Assembly: GCF_002993975.1 (NCBI RefSeq)
Contig: NZ_POSO01000003.1
Coordinates: forward strand, 70,285 to 130,585
Direction of reading: 5' to 3'
Source: Apilactobacillus micheneri
GTDB lineage: Bacteria > Bacillota > Bacilli > Lactobacillales > Lactobacillaceae
DNA length: 60,301 nucleotides
Each line of letters begins with the position of its first letter. The stretch's first letter is position 1. Positions 1 through 10,096 of this stretch are shown here, one piece after another. A program made the translations under genes and the position numbers. The notes under the pieces were generated by a model. The model was given only the letters and a program-made list of their open reading frames with translations. It did not search any database and was not told the DNA's origin.

Positions 1-1188
1 CCAGTTGTAGTAAACATTACTTTAACTAAAATAAACCATGTTTTGGGAACAAATCTTTCAAGTGAACAAGTAAAAGATATATTTGAACGATTAGGTTTTG
101 ATACTAAAGTTGATGGGGATGCTTTTGTAGTTACTGTACCAACACGTCGTTGGGATATTCATATCGATGCTGATTTAATTGAAGAAGTAGCTAGAATTTA
201 TGGATATGACAATCTTCCTTCAACATTACCAACAACTACAATGACAACTGGAAAATTACAACCAAAACAACAACTAATTCGTAATAGTAGAAGTATATTA
301 GAAGGCTTAGGATTAACTCATGCTATTTCTTATGCTTTAACTAGCCAAGACAAAGCTAAAATGTTTATGATGCAAAAATCATTTGAAACAAATTTAAGTT
401 ATCCTATGACTAATGATCATGAAACTTTAAGAATGAACTTAGTTACTGGTTTATTAGATGATATTGCATATAATAAGGCAAGAAATGTTCATGATGTTGC
501 TTTGTATGAACAAGGAAGAGTATTTTACAAAGAAAATGAAAATGAGGTTAGACCTTCAGAAATAGAACACATTTCTGGAGCAATTACTGGTTCATTGTTA
601 CGTAGTACTTGGAATGAAAAAGCAAAAGAAGTTGATTTCTATCAAATTAAAGGAATTGTTGATAAATATTTAGAAACAATTGGATTTATTAATCAAGTTG
701 AATATGTTGCCAATGCAGACTATCCAGAAATGCACCCTGGTAGAACAGCTGATATTATGATTCATGGACATTATGTTGGATTTATTGGTGAAGTTCATCC
801 TAATATTGCCAAAAAATTTAAGATTAATACAACTTATGTGTTTGATTTGAATTTACAATTATTGAATGATTTGCCTAAGACTGATCAAAGTTATGAATCT
901 ATTTCTAAATATCCTTCTATTTCAAGAGATATTGCCATCTTAATTGATGAAAATGTTACTAATAATGATATTTTGAAAGTTATTAATAAACGTGGTGGAG
1001 CATTCTTGAGAGATGTAAACCTATTTGATGTATACAATGGTGAACATGTCCCAAGTGGTAAAAAGTCAATGGCTTATAATTTAATATTCCAAAATAAACG
1101 AGATACATTAGTTGATGATGATGTAAATAAGGCAATGGATAAGATTCAAAGAAATCTTGAAAAAGAATTTGAAATTGAAGTTCGTTAG
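1..1188 (+). CDS. pheT: Phenylalanyl-tRNA synthetase beta subunit, 3' part
   Basis: Beta subunit of the cytoplasmic alpha2-beta2 enzyme that charges tRNA-Phe. The reading frame is open from base 1 with family-like residues (PVVVNITLTKINHVLG) before any start codon, so the gene begins upstream of the window. What remains is most of the B5 domain (the IN..LG..LS..V..IF..LGF pattern), the catalytically inactive class II-like core (around residues DVALYEQGRVF), and the C-terminal FDX-ACB anticodon-binding domain in the last ~90 residues (from YPSISRDIAILI). It ends at TAG 1186-1188, 23 bases before mltG. pheS would be expected just upstream. The call is firm; only the 5' end is missing. Confidence 0.97.
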   Translation, partial: PVVVNITLTKINHVLGTNLSSEQVKDIFERLGFDTKVDGDAFVVTVPTRRWDIHIDADLIEEVARIYGYDNLPSTLPTTTMTTGKLQPKQQLIRNSRSILEGLGLTHAISYALTSQDKAKMFMMQKSFETNLSYPMTNDHETLRMNLVTGLLDDIAYNKARNVHDVALYEQGRVFYKENENEVRPSEIEHISGAITGSLLRSTWNEKAKEVDFYQIKGIVDKYLETIGFINQVEYVANADYPEMHPGRTADIMIHGHYVGFIGEVHPNIAKKFKINTTYVFDLNLQLLNDLPKTDQSYESISKYPSISRDIAILIDENVTNNDILKVINKRGGAFLRDVNLFDVYNGEHVPSGKKSMAYNLIFQNKRDTLVDDDVNKAMDKIQRNLEKEFEIEVR

Positions 1189-1211
1189 TTTAAAAATATG
1201 GAGGAATAAAA

Positions 1212-2335
1212 TTGGCTAATAAATTAAAATCCAATGATTCTCCCAAGAAGCACAAAAATTTAGGAAGAAAAATTAGTTTTACTATTATTGGAATTTTGAT
1301 AATATTAGGATGCTTCATATTTTTCTTAGGTCATCAATATTTGAATAGATCATTGCAACCACTTAATTCTCATGACAAAAGTGTAGTACAAATTAATATT
1401 CCAATGGGTGCTTCCGATAAGAAAATTGGATCTATTTTACAAGATCAAAATATTGTGAAAAGTGGAATGGTTTTTGACTATTTTGTTAATAGCCATCACT
1501 ATTCCAATTTAAAAGCAGGATATTATGAATTTTCACCATCTATGAGTTTAGATTTAATTGCTAAAAAATTAGAAAAGGGTGGATCAGCTCAACCTTTACA
1601 AGGTCGTTACGGTCGCTTTCTTATTAGGGAAGGCGATAATATCGAGCAAATATCTAAAAATATTAACAGCAATAGTAAATATTCAAGCTCGAAATTTATG
1701 AATTTAATGAATGATAAAGAATATTTGTCACAGTTAAAAAACAATATCCAGATATGCTTAAGTCATCATTTAATGCTAAAGATACAAAATATAAGTTAGA
1801 AGGATATCTATATCCAGCTACTTATAATTCTCAAAATGATGTTTCACTAAAAGATCTAATAAAACAAATGCTAGATAAAACTAATAATGAATTAAAGCCT
1901 TATTATAAAGAAATTAATAAAAAAGGCTTTTCAGTGCAACAAGTATTAAGTTTGGCTTCAATGATTGAATTAGAAAGATATAGTGAATTTGATAGACAGC
2001 AAATTGCTGGAGTATTATTAAATCGTTTAAATAATGGATTACCACTTGAAATGAAATCCTCTATTTTGTATGCTAGTGGGAAAAGTTTTAATCAAAAAAT
2101 TGACAAAAAAGATTATAAGATTAAATCTGCTTATAATTTATTTAAACATACTGGATATGGACCTGGACCAATTAGTAATCCAAGTATAAATTCTGTTAAG
2201 GCAGTGTTGAATCCTAAGAATATGGATAAAAATTATTTACACTTTTACATTGACCCTAAAAAGAATAAAGTTGTATTTTCTAGTAATTTGGTTAACACTA
2301 GTTCAGTAGTTAAGAATAATAATTATATGAGATAA
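1212..2335 (+). pseudogene. mltG: Endolytic transglycosylase MltG, broken by a -1 frameshift
   Basis: MltG cleaves nascent peptidoglycan glycan strands at the outer face of the membrane. The start is TTG 1212 behind GGAGG (1200-1204). The first part (1212-1799) has a cytoplasmic tail, a membrane segment (about residues 24-41) and the LysM-like region, then drifts out of family after YLSQLK. The second frame, entered near 1739, resumes with QYPDMLK, then YKLEGYLYPATY and the catalytic domain with the expected Glu in ASMIELER. One extra A in the six-A run 1736-1741 would join the two perfectly. The heptamer A_AAA_AAC (1736-1742) lies in frame at the join, so programmed slippage, a real mutation or a base-calling error all remain possible. 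The usual QSD near the active site reads EMK here. Confidence 0.85.
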
Positions 2336-2356
2336 AATTGATTTGGAGAGATTACT

Positions 2357-3031
2357 ATGGTAGAAAATAAAAAACGTCCTGTTGTTATCGGGGTAACTGG
2401 CGGTTCTGGTAGTGGAAAAACTACTGTAAGTCGTGCAATTTTTAATCAATTATTAGGTCATTCAATAATGATACTTCAACAAGATTCTTACTATAAGGAT
2501 CAGTCTCACAAAACTTGGGCCGAAAGAGAAGAAACTAATTATGATCATCCATTAGCATTTGATACTGATTTGTTAATAGATGATTTACACAAATTATTGA
2601 ATTATGAATCAATTGAAAAGCCAGTGTATGACTATACAAAATTAAACCGTAGTGATAAAACCATTACTCAAGAACCTAGAGATGTAATTATCCTTGAAGG
2701 TATTTTGATTTTAGATGACAAACGCTTAAGAGATTTAATGGATATTAAGGTATTTGTTGATACTGATGATGACATTCGCATTTTAAGAAGAATTCAACGT
2801 GATACAAAGGAAAGGGGACGTACGTTGGATGAAGTGGTTCAACAATACTTAGAAACTGTTAGACCAATGTATAATCAATTTGTGGAACCAAGTAAACGTT
2901 ATGCTGATATAATTGTGCCTGAAGGTGGTAAAAATCAAGTTGCTATTGATTTATTAACCACAAAAATTCAATCAATTTTATTGAAGCACGGTAATAATAA
3001 AGTGTTAAATAATATAGATACAACAATTTAA
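2357..3031 (+). CDS. udk: Uridine/cytidine kinase
   Basis: Phosphorylates uridine and cytidine to UMP and CMP in pyrimidine salvage, in the cytoplasm. The Walker A loop GGSGSGKT is at residues 15-22, followed by family motifs DSYYKDQ and NYDHPLAFD (nucleoside binding), a YDYT element and the IILEGILIL strand of the kinase core. At 224 residues it has the usual length, slightly extended at the C terminus. The ATG has a good ribosome site (GGAGAG). It sits between mltG and greA, the normal lactobacillus order (mltG-udk-greA), and is probably co-transcribed with them. No oddity seen. Confidence 0.96.
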   Translation: MVENKKRPVVIGVTGGSGSGKTTVSRAIFNQLLGHSIMILQQDSYYKDQSHKTWAEREETNYDHPLAFDTDLLIDDLHKLLNYESIEKPVYDYTKLNRSDKTITQEPRDVIILEGILILDDKRLRDLMDIKVFVDTDDDIRILRRIQRDTKERGRTLDEVVQQYLETVRPMYNQFVEPSKRYADIIVPEGGKNQVAIDLLTTKIQSILLKHGNNKVLNNIDTTI

Positions 3032-3048
3032 TTTAAAGGAGATTTAGT

Positions 3049-3525
3049 ATGGCTGAAGATAAAACATACCCAATGACTCTTGAAGGTAAAAAGAAACTTG
3101 AAGATGAATTGGAAGACTTAAGATTAAACCAAAGACCAAAGATTATTGAAAGAATTAAAATTGCTAGAAGTTATGGTGATTTATCTGAAAATTCTGAATA
3201 TGAATCAGCTAAGAATGAACAAAGTATGCTAGAAAGTAGAATTACTACTGTAGAACATATGTTGCAATATTCTCAAGTTGTTGATAATGAAGATGTTGAT
3301 AAAGATCTTGTAAATGTTGGTAAAACAGTTACTTTTAAAGAATTACCAGATGAAGATCCTGAAACATACCAAATTGTTGGGGCTGCTGAAGCTGATCCAA
3401 TATCTGGTAAAATTTCTAATGATTCACCAATTGCTAAGGGATTATTGGGTCATAAGACTAATGAAGAAGTTACCATTGAAATTCCTGCTGGTGATATGCA
3501 AGTTAAAATTATTGAAGTTAAATAA
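3049..3525 (+). CDS. greA: Transcription elongation factor GreA
   Basis: Binds the secondary channel of RNA polymerase and stimulates cleavage of backtracked RNA, rescuing stalled complexes. The N-terminal half (residues 1-75) is the antiparallel coiled coil; the acidic tip [12 protein letters not shown] lies at about residues 44-55 and holds the residues that assist cleavage. The C-terminal half is the FKBP-like globular domain ([15 protein letters not shown]). The length of 158 aa is standard. AAAGGAG precedes the ATG. It is the last gene of the mltG-udk-greA group and is followed directly by a strong hairpin terminator. Confidence 0.97.
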   Translation: MAEDKTYPMTLEGKKKLEDELEDLRLNQRPKIIERIKIARSYGDLSENSEYESAKNEQSMLESRITTVEHMLQYSQVVDNEDVDKDLVNVGKTVTFKELPDEDPETYQIVGAAEADPISGKISNDSPIAKGLLGHKTNEEVTIEIPAGDMQVKIIEVK

Positions 3526-3540
3526 TATATAAAATAAAAA

Positions 3541-3568
3541 GGATTAGGCTATTTGCCTAATCCTTTTT
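3541..3568. terminator. Bidirectional intrinsic terminator between greA and the YfhO gene
   Basis: GGATTAGGC (3541-3549), a five-base loop, then GCCTAATCC (3555-3563) and TTTTT. The opposite strand also ends in a T run (AAAAA at 3536-3540). It lies between convergent genes, and the stop codon of the minus-strand gene is inside the stem. Confidence 0.9.
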
Positions 3569-6174
3569 ATTATCTTTTTCATTAATTATACTTTTAATAC
3601 TAATAAAAATAATTGTTAATATTGTAATGATTATTCCTAAATTAACTCCCCTTGGATAATAATATAGTTCAATATGATGTTTTCCTCTTTTTATATGTTT
3701 AACACTTATAAATTCTCCTAACCACTTTGATTTATCATGTTCTTTATTATCAATTTTTACATGCCAACCATCTGAATATGGAATTGATGTTAATAAACTT
3801 CCGTTCTTATTTAAATCAACATTAGAAGATATCATATCTTTATTATTGAATATGATATTTTGATGTTTAATTTTTGAAATATCGTATTTGAATTTTTTAT
3901 AATTCATATTATATATTCCAAAGTTATTGGTAAATATACTTTGCCTTTTAAAATTAATATCTATAGTTCCATCTTTTTTGGGAAGACTATATACTAATGA
4001 ATTTTGAAAATTCTTAGGTGATGTTATTTTTTCACCATCAATAAATACAGAGCAAATATTAGGACTTAAATTACTTGGTAATACTATATAGGGAATATAT
4101 TGATTTCTATAATGATAATTTATTTCTACTGACGCACTTTTTAGAGGATCAATTTTTTTCAAAATTGATTGGCTTAAAGATGGTGTATTATAAATATTTT
4201 TGAATTTCACTTTATAATTATTATCAACATTAAATACATTTTTGTTAGATGCTGATATTTGTTTTACTATATTATTTTGATAATCAATAGGATTTGTTGT
4301 ACTCGTTATATTTTTAATAATATTATTAACACCAAAAATTAAAGGTAAACTCAAATTATTTCTTTTTATATTAAAATCGTTTTTACTTTTTCTATTGTCT
4401 AATATGTCGTATCTATTTGCTGATTTTTGAATCATTGGATATTTTTTATAATTATCATTAAATGACAAATAATATTTAAAATTTAATAATGAATCTGTAA
4501 CTAAGGTACCATTAGAATAATTAATAGAGCCGGTATTATTAGGATTTCCAATGTTTGAATTAAAATTAGCATTATTTTTATTCATCGTTGATGAAAATAT
4601 GGATCCACTATTAAAGCCTAATTCCATAGGGTCATCTTGAGTTCTATAGAAATTTTTGTTAATCCTGTAAAATGATTTATCATCTTTACTAATCTTATTT
4701 ATTTGCTCATTTAAAATTTTATTATATGAAGAATAATCACTATTATTTACATATGAGATACTATTTAATGAGTTAAAAGCATTAATTCCCATATCACAGC
4801 AAGTAATTATAAAAATACTAATTATATACAGTTTAGAATTATTTATTCTGGAAATTATTACTATTACAAACATGATTGCTATTAATAAAACTGAAACAAC
4901 ATATTTCATTGGTGACAAAAATGTAAAATTATTGATTTTTATTCCGACAGTTAATAATATGATTATTAACATGATTGCTATCTTTATCGTTATTTTATTA
5001 TCAATTTTATTAGGTAAGTTACTAAATCCAATAGCGCCTAAATAGGTAACTAAAAAGCAAAAAATAAAAGAAAAACGATATGGATACCAGATAGGAAATT
5101 GAAAAGCGTGCCAAACTAAATCTAATGGTTCAAAACACATAGATATTAAAAATGCAAAAGTTAAAAATAGATATAATAATCTAAAATGCAACTTTATTTT
5201 ATGGTTAAAGAAAAATGCTAGAACAGATATTAAAACTAAACTACCTACAAAAATATTAGGATAGCCGCTGGGCATTTGATTGAAATTAAATGCGCCGTTC
5301 ATTAATTTAGAAAGCATATCGATAGGATTATATTCTAATTTCCATTTAAAATTATTAACGGTATATGATGCTTTTCCAGTTCGAAGTTCTAGTATGTTTG
5401 GAATTATTAACCATGCTGAAAGCATAAATGATATTAAGCTTGCTCCAAAATATTTTAATATAATTTGGTATTTATGCTTTATTTTACTTTTATAATATAT
5501 AGCATAATTCGTTATAAAATATAGCAAGGAAAAAATGCAGACCATATATGCCATATAGTAATTTACAATTATCATTATGGATAATGATAAGATGTATAAT
5601 TTGGATTTGTCTTTATTAATTATGTTGTCTATTCCTAAAACAATAATTGGTAGTATAATCATTGCATCTAGCCAAATTATGTTTAACTGATTAGCAATGA
5701 TCCAGCCATTTAGTGCATATGCAGTGGAAAATGTTGTTATTATTATGTTTTTTTCGAAGCCTTTTTTATTTAGCATATAGCCAAAACTTAATCCTGATAA
5801 TCCATATTTTAATAAAGTAATTAATAATAAACTACCGTTCATAAAACTTTTTGGTAAAATTGCAATTATTAAATTTAATGGACTCATTAAATAATATGAC
5901 CAGATGCCAATCATTTCACCACCATATCCATTGGCAAAAGAATAAAAAAAGTTATGTATATTTAAGCTATTAATGGTTCTTTTATAAAATGCAAAAAATC
6001 AACATATTGTTGTCCTAAGTCGACTGTTAAAATGCTTCCGTTACCAAAAGGAAACATATTGCGATAAGCAAAGTAACATGCCATAATAATAAATGGAGTA
6101 AAAAAACTTAAAATTAATGGCAGGTTATTTCTTGTAAACTTTTTAATATGATTGATTATTATCATTCCTTTCAT
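3557..6174 (-). pseudogene. YfhO-family polytopic membrane protein, frameshifted near the N terminus
   Basis: A large membrane protein of the YfhO family, whose characterised members are GT-C-type glycosyltransferases implicated in glycosylating lipoteichoic or wall teichoic acid. The N-terminal piece (6174 down to the stop at 5962) has the first membrane segment and the family block LTVDLGQQYVDF; the long piece (5914-3557) starts in MIGIWSYYLMSP and continues with many membrane segments and an extracytoplasmic C-terminal domain ending in a last membrane helix. Between them, shifting -1 gives the expected residues FYSFANGYGGE. Adding one A (minus strand) to the four-A run at 5980-5983 would give FIKRTINSLNIHNFFYSF and restore one frame of about 870 codons. 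The start is uncertain (ATG 6174 or ATG 6165). Mutation or sequencing error cannot be told apart here. Confidence 0.8.
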
Positions 6175-6245
6175 TAATTATGTTTATTTTTACATATATT
6201 ATATAATAACATTTAAAGACATTAAAAAATTTATAGCAAGGAGCT

Positions 6246-8294
6246 TTGAGAACCTTGAATAGTTTTCTTAAAAAAATATTTCATCACCAAGACAAGAATA
6301 TTAATTCGAGGGTTCCTTTTCGTTTAAATATTATTTTATTTATTGTTGGAGCCTTATTTATTATTTTGGTGATTCAATTAGCATATCTACAAGTTGTTAA
6401 TGGAAATCAATATAAAGCAGAAGTTAATAGATCTGATAACTCTATTAAGTATGGAAATGTGCAAAGAGGGATGATTTATGATTCATCTGGGAGAGTTTTA
6501 GTTGGTAATAAAGCTCATCAAGCCATTCAATATACCAAAGAATTAGGGGTTACTACTAATGATCTTTATAACATCGCTAACAAATTAAGCAAATATTTGC
6601 ATGTAGACTCTAGTGCATTAACATCTAGACAAGCGGCAGAATATTATTTATCTAATCCCGATAATTTAAAAGCAGTTGAAAGTCAGTTGAAGCTGCCTGC
6701 TAATTCAACTCCAGATACTCAATACAATGCATCTCTTGATAAAGTACAAGCTGATAAAATGTATAATAATATTAATAATTATAAAAATGCAGCTACTATT
6801 TTTCAAAAAATGAGTGGTGCATACCAATTGTCAACAACCTTTATTAAAACAACTGGGGTTACTAATAAAGAATTATCTGAGGTTGGAGAACATCTAACAG
6901 ATATGCCAGGAATTCAAATTGGTAATAGTTGGACTAGAGAATATCCTAATGGTAATGCTATTCAAAGTGTTGTAGGAACAGTTTCTTCTGAAAAGACGGG
7001 ATTGCCAGTTGATCGGATTAATACTTTGTTATCTCAAGGTTATTCAAGAAATGATAGTGTTGGTCAAAGTTACTTAGAACAAGAATATGAACCAGCACTA
7101 AGAGGATCTAAATCTCAGACTTTAATTAAGAGTGGCAGTTTAGATAAAGCAGTACAACAATATGGAGGCCAAAAAGGAGATAATCTTCAATTAACCATTA
7201 ACTCTCAATTTGAAAAGAAACTACAATCGCTAGTAGAAAATGCTCAAATGTCTGGTAATTCTACTGGAGCATATGCTGTTGTTATGAATCCAAAAGATGG
7301 ATCTGTTGTAGGTATGGGAGGAGTTAATAGAAATCCTAAAACTGGTAAATTAACTCCAAATGCACTAGGAACAATTAATAGTGCTATTACAATGGGTTCT
7401 GTAGTTAAAGGGGCCACAGTATCAGGAGCATTAATGGATAATGTGATTACTCCGACTAATTCAACACTAACTGACAAGCCCATTTTAACTGGTGGCATTA
7501 AAAAGAGTTCATGGTTTAATCACAATGGTTCAGCCAATTTACCAGTTGATGCTTCAACAGCTCTTGAAGTTTCATCTAACTCTTATATGATGCAGTTAGC
7601 TATGAAAGAAGCCAAGTTCCATTACTTTTCTGGAGCTCCACTAACTATGAATCCAGATGCTTTTAATATTGAAAGAGGTTACTTTAATCAATTTGGCTTA
7701 GGTGTTAAAACTGGAATTGATTTACCTGGTGAAACTAAGGGAATACAAGGACCTGGAGGTTTCTCTAATATTGGTAAAGCACTTGATTTATCATATGGTA
7801 ACTATGATGGTTATACAACAATGCAAGTGGCTCAATATATTTCTACCATTGCTAATGGAGGATATCGAATCAAACCACATGTAGTGCAAAATATTAGGGC
7901 TTCTAATAAAGATGGTAAATTGGGCAGAATAAAGTACTCAGTTACACCTGATATTTTAAATAAGGTAGATATGACCCCGGCACAAAGAAAAGTCGTTACA
8001 GATGGTTTTTATAAAGTTGTGCATGGAACAAGTCAATATAGAACAGGTATTGATTTGAACCAAATTAAACCTGAAGTATCAGCTAAGACGGGTACTGCTC
8101 AAACATTTTATGATAAACAAAGTACAGTTACTTTAAGTTTAGGCTCATTTGCTCCATCTAAGAATCCACAAGTTGTTGTTGCACTTGCTATTCCTAATTT
8201 GCCAGATGATGCTGAAAGTAATAATATTAATTTAGCTAAACAAATATATGCTGCTTATTGGAAATATGTCCAATCAGATAAAGGTTTAGAATAA
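6246..8294 (+). CDS. Class B penicillin-binding protein, PBP2B type
   Basis: Monofunctional transpeptidase that cross-links septal peptidoglycan outside the membrane. It has a short cytoplasmic tail, one membrane anchor (about residues 27-48), a PBP dimerisation domain and a C-terminal transpeptidase domain. The active-site triads are complete: S385-V-V-K, S443-S-N445 and K614-T-G. The length of 682 aa fits the Gram-positive PBP2B/PenA group. The annotated TTG 6246 is only 2 bases after AAGGAG; TTG 6255 (residue 4) has better spacing and may be the true start. It is transcribed away from the YfhO gene. In lactobacilli a pbp2B gene upstream of rpmG is the normal arrangement. Confidence 0.93.
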   Translation: MRTLNSFLKKIFHHQDKNINSRVPFRLNIILFIVGALFIILVIQLAYLQVVNGNQYKAEVNRSDNSIKYGNVQRGMIYDSSGRVLVGNKAHQAIQYTKELGVTTNDLYNIANKLSKYLHVDSSALTSRQAAEYYLSNPDNLKAVESQLKLPANSTPDTQYNASLDKVQADKMYNNINNYKNAATIFQKMSGAYQLSTTFIKTTGVTNKELSEVGEHLTDMPGIQIGNSWTREYPNGNAIQSVVGTVSSEKTGLPVDRINTLLSQGYSRNDSVGQSYLEQEYEPALRGSKSQTLIKSGSLDKAVQQYGGQKGDNLQLTINSQFEKKLQSLVENAQMSGNSTGAYAVVMNPKDGSVVGMGGVNRNPKTGKLTPNALGTINSAITMGSVVKGATVSGALMDNVITPTNSTLTDKPILTGGIKKSSWFNHNGSANLPVDASTALEVSSNSYMMQLAMKEAKFHYFSGAPLTMNPDAFNIERGYFNQFGLGVKTGIDLPGETKGIQGPGGFSNIGKALDLSYGNYDGYTTMQVAQYISTIANGGYRIKPHVVQNIRASNKDGKLGRIKYSVTPDILNKVDMTPAQRKVVTDGFYKVVHGTSQYRTGIDLNQIKPEVSAKTGTAQTFYDKQSTVTLSLGSFAPSKNPQVVVALAIPNLPDDAESNNINLAKQIYAAYWKYVQSDKGLE

Positions 8295-8378
8295 AAATAT
8301 AGGTGTTAAGTAATTTTCCTTAACAATATTTATATAAACTCTGGTCAAATCGCTAAAAAAATGATAATATATTAAAAG

Positions 8379-8408
8379 TTGACAGTTGTTTATATCTATA
8401 AATTATAA
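8379..8408 (+). promoter_or_regulatory. Probable sigma-A promoter of rpmG
   Basis: TTGACA at 8379-8384 and TTATAA at 8403-8408 with an 18-base spacer, 28 bases upstream of the rpmG start. The -35 box is perfect; the -10 box is one of several possible in an AT-rich tract. Confidence 0.5.
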
Positions 8409-8436
8409 ATAAAGTAAATTTGGAGGTGTAACACTA

Positions 8437-8586
8437 ATGAGAGTACACATTACACTAGAATGTACAGAATGTCACGAACGTAATTACTTATCTACTAAGA
8501 GCCGTCGTAACAATCCTGACCGTTTGGAATTAAAGAAATATTGTCCACGTCAAAGAAAAGTTACATTACATCGTGAAACAAAATAA
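8437..8586 (+). CDS. rpmG: 50S ribosomal protein L33
   Basis: A 49-residue ribosomal protein of the large subunit. It begins [17 protein letters not shown] and ends in TLHRETK, the typical L33 pattern. The first zinc-type pair CTEC (residues 9-12) is present, and the second site reads YCPRQR with a single cysteine, as in several Firmicute L33 forms. AGGAGG-like GGAGGTG sits 8 bases before the ATG. It has its own promoter and a terminator directly behind its stop codon, so it is probably a single-gene transcript. Confidence 0.96.
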   Translation: MRVHITLECTECHERNYLSTKSRRNNPDRLELKKYCPRQRKVTLHRETK

Positions 8587-8617
8587 GGATTAGGGTTTAA
8601 AGCCCAATCCTTTTTTT
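8587..8617 (+). terminator. Terminator of rpmG
   Basis: GGATTAGGG / CCCAATCC hairpin (one bulged A) followed by seven T, starting at the base after the rpmG stop. Confidence 0.85.
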
Positions 8618-8638
8618 ATATCTTGGGGTAATATATAA

Positions 8639-9166
8639 ATGAGTAAATCTGATATTAGAAAAGAAATTATTAATAGTTTGAAAGCAAATAATCATAATGG
8701 TTTATATAAAATATATGATAATTTATTTAGTAGATTAGAATGGAAAAACAGTAATTATATAGCTATAACTATGAGCTTACCTTTTGAATTTGATACTAAA
8801 CCAATTATCAGAAAAGCATTGAGAGATAATAAAAAAATTTTAATTCCTAAAGTTATTTCTAAAAATGTTATGATATTTATTGAATGTGATGAAAAAACTA
8901 TTTTAAAAAAAAGTTCTTTTGGTATATATGAACCAGTTGGAGGATCGAGCTTTCCTATAAACGATATTGGATTAATTATTGTTCCAGGAATAGCTTTTTC
9001 AACTGAAACTGGCGATCGATTAGGTTTTGGTGGAGGCTTTTATGATCGAATTTTAAAGAAATATTCGGGTCATACTATTTCTATAGGGCTTCCAGAACAA
9101 ATATATCGTCAACCAATTTGGAAAGTAGATGATTTTGATCAGAAAGTTAAAACAATTATATATTGA
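8639..9166 (+). CDS. 5-formyltetrahydrofolate cyclo-ligase
   Basis: ATP-dependent enzyme that converts 5-formyl-THF to 5,10-methenyl-THF, clearing an inhibitory side product of folate one-carbon metabolism. The C-terminal signature TGDRLGFGGGFYDRIL (about residues 122-137) is the family hallmark, and the N-terminal KSDIRKEI helix fits. The length of 175 aa is normal. The ribosome site before ATG 8639 is weak (GGGG). Its 3' end overlaps the longest reading of the rhomboid gene by 38 bases. Order rpmG-fthC-rhomboid-yqgQ-glcK is conserved in lactobacilli. Confidence 0.93.
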   Translation: MSKSDIRKEIINSLKANNHNGLYKIYDNLFSRLEWKNSNYIAITMSLPFEFDTKPIIRKALRDNKKILIPKVISKNVMIFIECDEKTILKKSSFGIYEPVGGSSFPINDIGLIIVPGIAFSTETGDRLGFGGGFYDRILKKYSGHTISIGLPEQIYRQPIWKVDDFDQKVKTIIY

Positions 9167-9842
9167 ATTGAAAAATTCAAGTTTTTACAGAAAAATGGAT
9201 GAAAGGCCTTTTTTCACTGAACTTATATTAATTATAATGGCCTTTATTTACCTATTTGGGCTTTTAACTAATACGAGCCAGTTAATTATTACTAATGGCG
9301 CTATGATTAAGCCACTAATTATATATTATGGTGAATGGTGGAGATTTATTACGCCAATATTTATTCATCTTGGCTTTTTGCACATACTAATGAATGGAAT
9401 TAGTTTGTACTATGTTGGAATTCAAATTGAAAAAATATTTGGGCATATCAGATTTTTAACTATTTTTATGCTTTCAGGTATAATGGGTAATATTATAAGC
9501 TTTGCATTTTCAAGTGGATTAAGTGCAGGTGCAAGTACTGCCATCTTTGGATTATTTGGTGTATTTTTAATGTTAGGTGAAAACTTTCGTGATAACTTTG
9601 CGGTTAGACAAATGTCACAAAGCTTTTTATTATTAATAATTGTTAATATCGTTTTTGACTTGTTAAGCTCAGGTATTGATATAGCTGGACATTTAGGCGG
9701 ATTGATTGGCGGATTCTTTATACCATATTTTATAGGTATTCCAAATTATAAAATGAATAAGTCTAAAAAAATATTATCTTTTGTAGTATTAATGATTATA
9801 GTAATTTTTTGTCTAAAGACTGGATATATGTCAAATAATTAG
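9129..9842 (+). CDS. Rhomboid-family intramembrane serine protease
   Basis: Polytopic protease that cuts substrates inside the membrane; the Bacillus neighbour-equivalent is YqgP/GluP. The catalytic serine is in GAST (S136 counted from 9129) and the histidine in AGHLGG (H188); the HILMN element of the family is also present. Six membrane segments can be followed. The start is uncertain: ATG 9129 lies inside fthC, ATG 9195 (giving MDERPFF, 215 aa) is more like other family members, and neither has a strong ribosome site. A soluble N-terminal domain, as in B. subtilis YqgP, is absent. Translation is likely coupled to fthC. Confidence 0.92.
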   Translation: MILIRKLKQLYIELKNSSFYRKMDERPFFTELILIIMAFIYLFGLLTNTSQLIITNGAMIKPLIIYYGEWWRFITPIFIHLGFLHILMNGISLYYVGIQIEKIFGHIRFLTIFMLSGIMGNIISFAFSSGLSAGASTAIFGLFGVFLMLGENFRDNFAVRQMSQSFLLLIIVNIVFDLLSSGIDIAGHLGGLIGGFFIPYFIGIPNYKMNKSKKILSFVVLMIIVIFCLKTGYMSNN

Positions 9843-9868
9843 TGCATTTTTTTTTAGGATGTGGGACA

Positions 9869-10084
9869 ATGAATACGTTGTATGATGTGCAGCAATTATT
9901 AAAAAAATTTGGTATCTATGTTTATGTAGGTAAAAGACTATGGGACATTGAAGTAATGGCTTTAGAATTAGACCATTTACATGAATCCAAAGTAATAACT
10001 AAAGAAGAATTCTTACAGGCTAAATTAGTTTTGAAACATGAACATAGAATCGAAGAAAATAAAACTAAGGATAACAATATTTAG
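9869..10084 (+). CDS. yqgQ: YqgQ family (DUF910) small protein
   Basis: A 71-residue cytoplasmic protein of a family conserved between the rhomboid protease and glucokinase genes in Firmicutes; its function is not known to me. It starts MNTLYDVQQLL and has the family's GIYVYVGKRLWDIE centre and a helical, charged C terminus. ATG 9869 is chosen because AGGATGTGG precedes it and the family begins there; an upstream GTG at 9842 would only add non-family residues. Twelve bases separate it from glcK. Confidence 0.9.
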   Translation: MNTLYDVQQLLKKFGIYVYVGKRLWDIEVMALELDHLHESKVITKEEFLQAKLVLKHEHRIEENKTKDNNI

Positions 10085-10096
10085 GAGGAATCTACA

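Noticed and set aside
43-1188. TTG 43 as the start of a complete 381-aa gene
   Set aside because: The frame is open from base 1 with B5-domain residues before it; the gene is pheT cut by the window edge.
1754-2335. The second half of mltG as an independent gene starting at ATG 1754
   Set aside because: There is no ribosome site before it, it starts in the middle of a conserved domain, and the upstream frame carries the missing anchor.
8303-8335. Hairpin GTTAAG/CTTAAC after the PBP gene as a terminator
   Set aside because: The stem is only 6 bp and is followed by AATATTTATAT rather than a T run; too weak to list as a feature.
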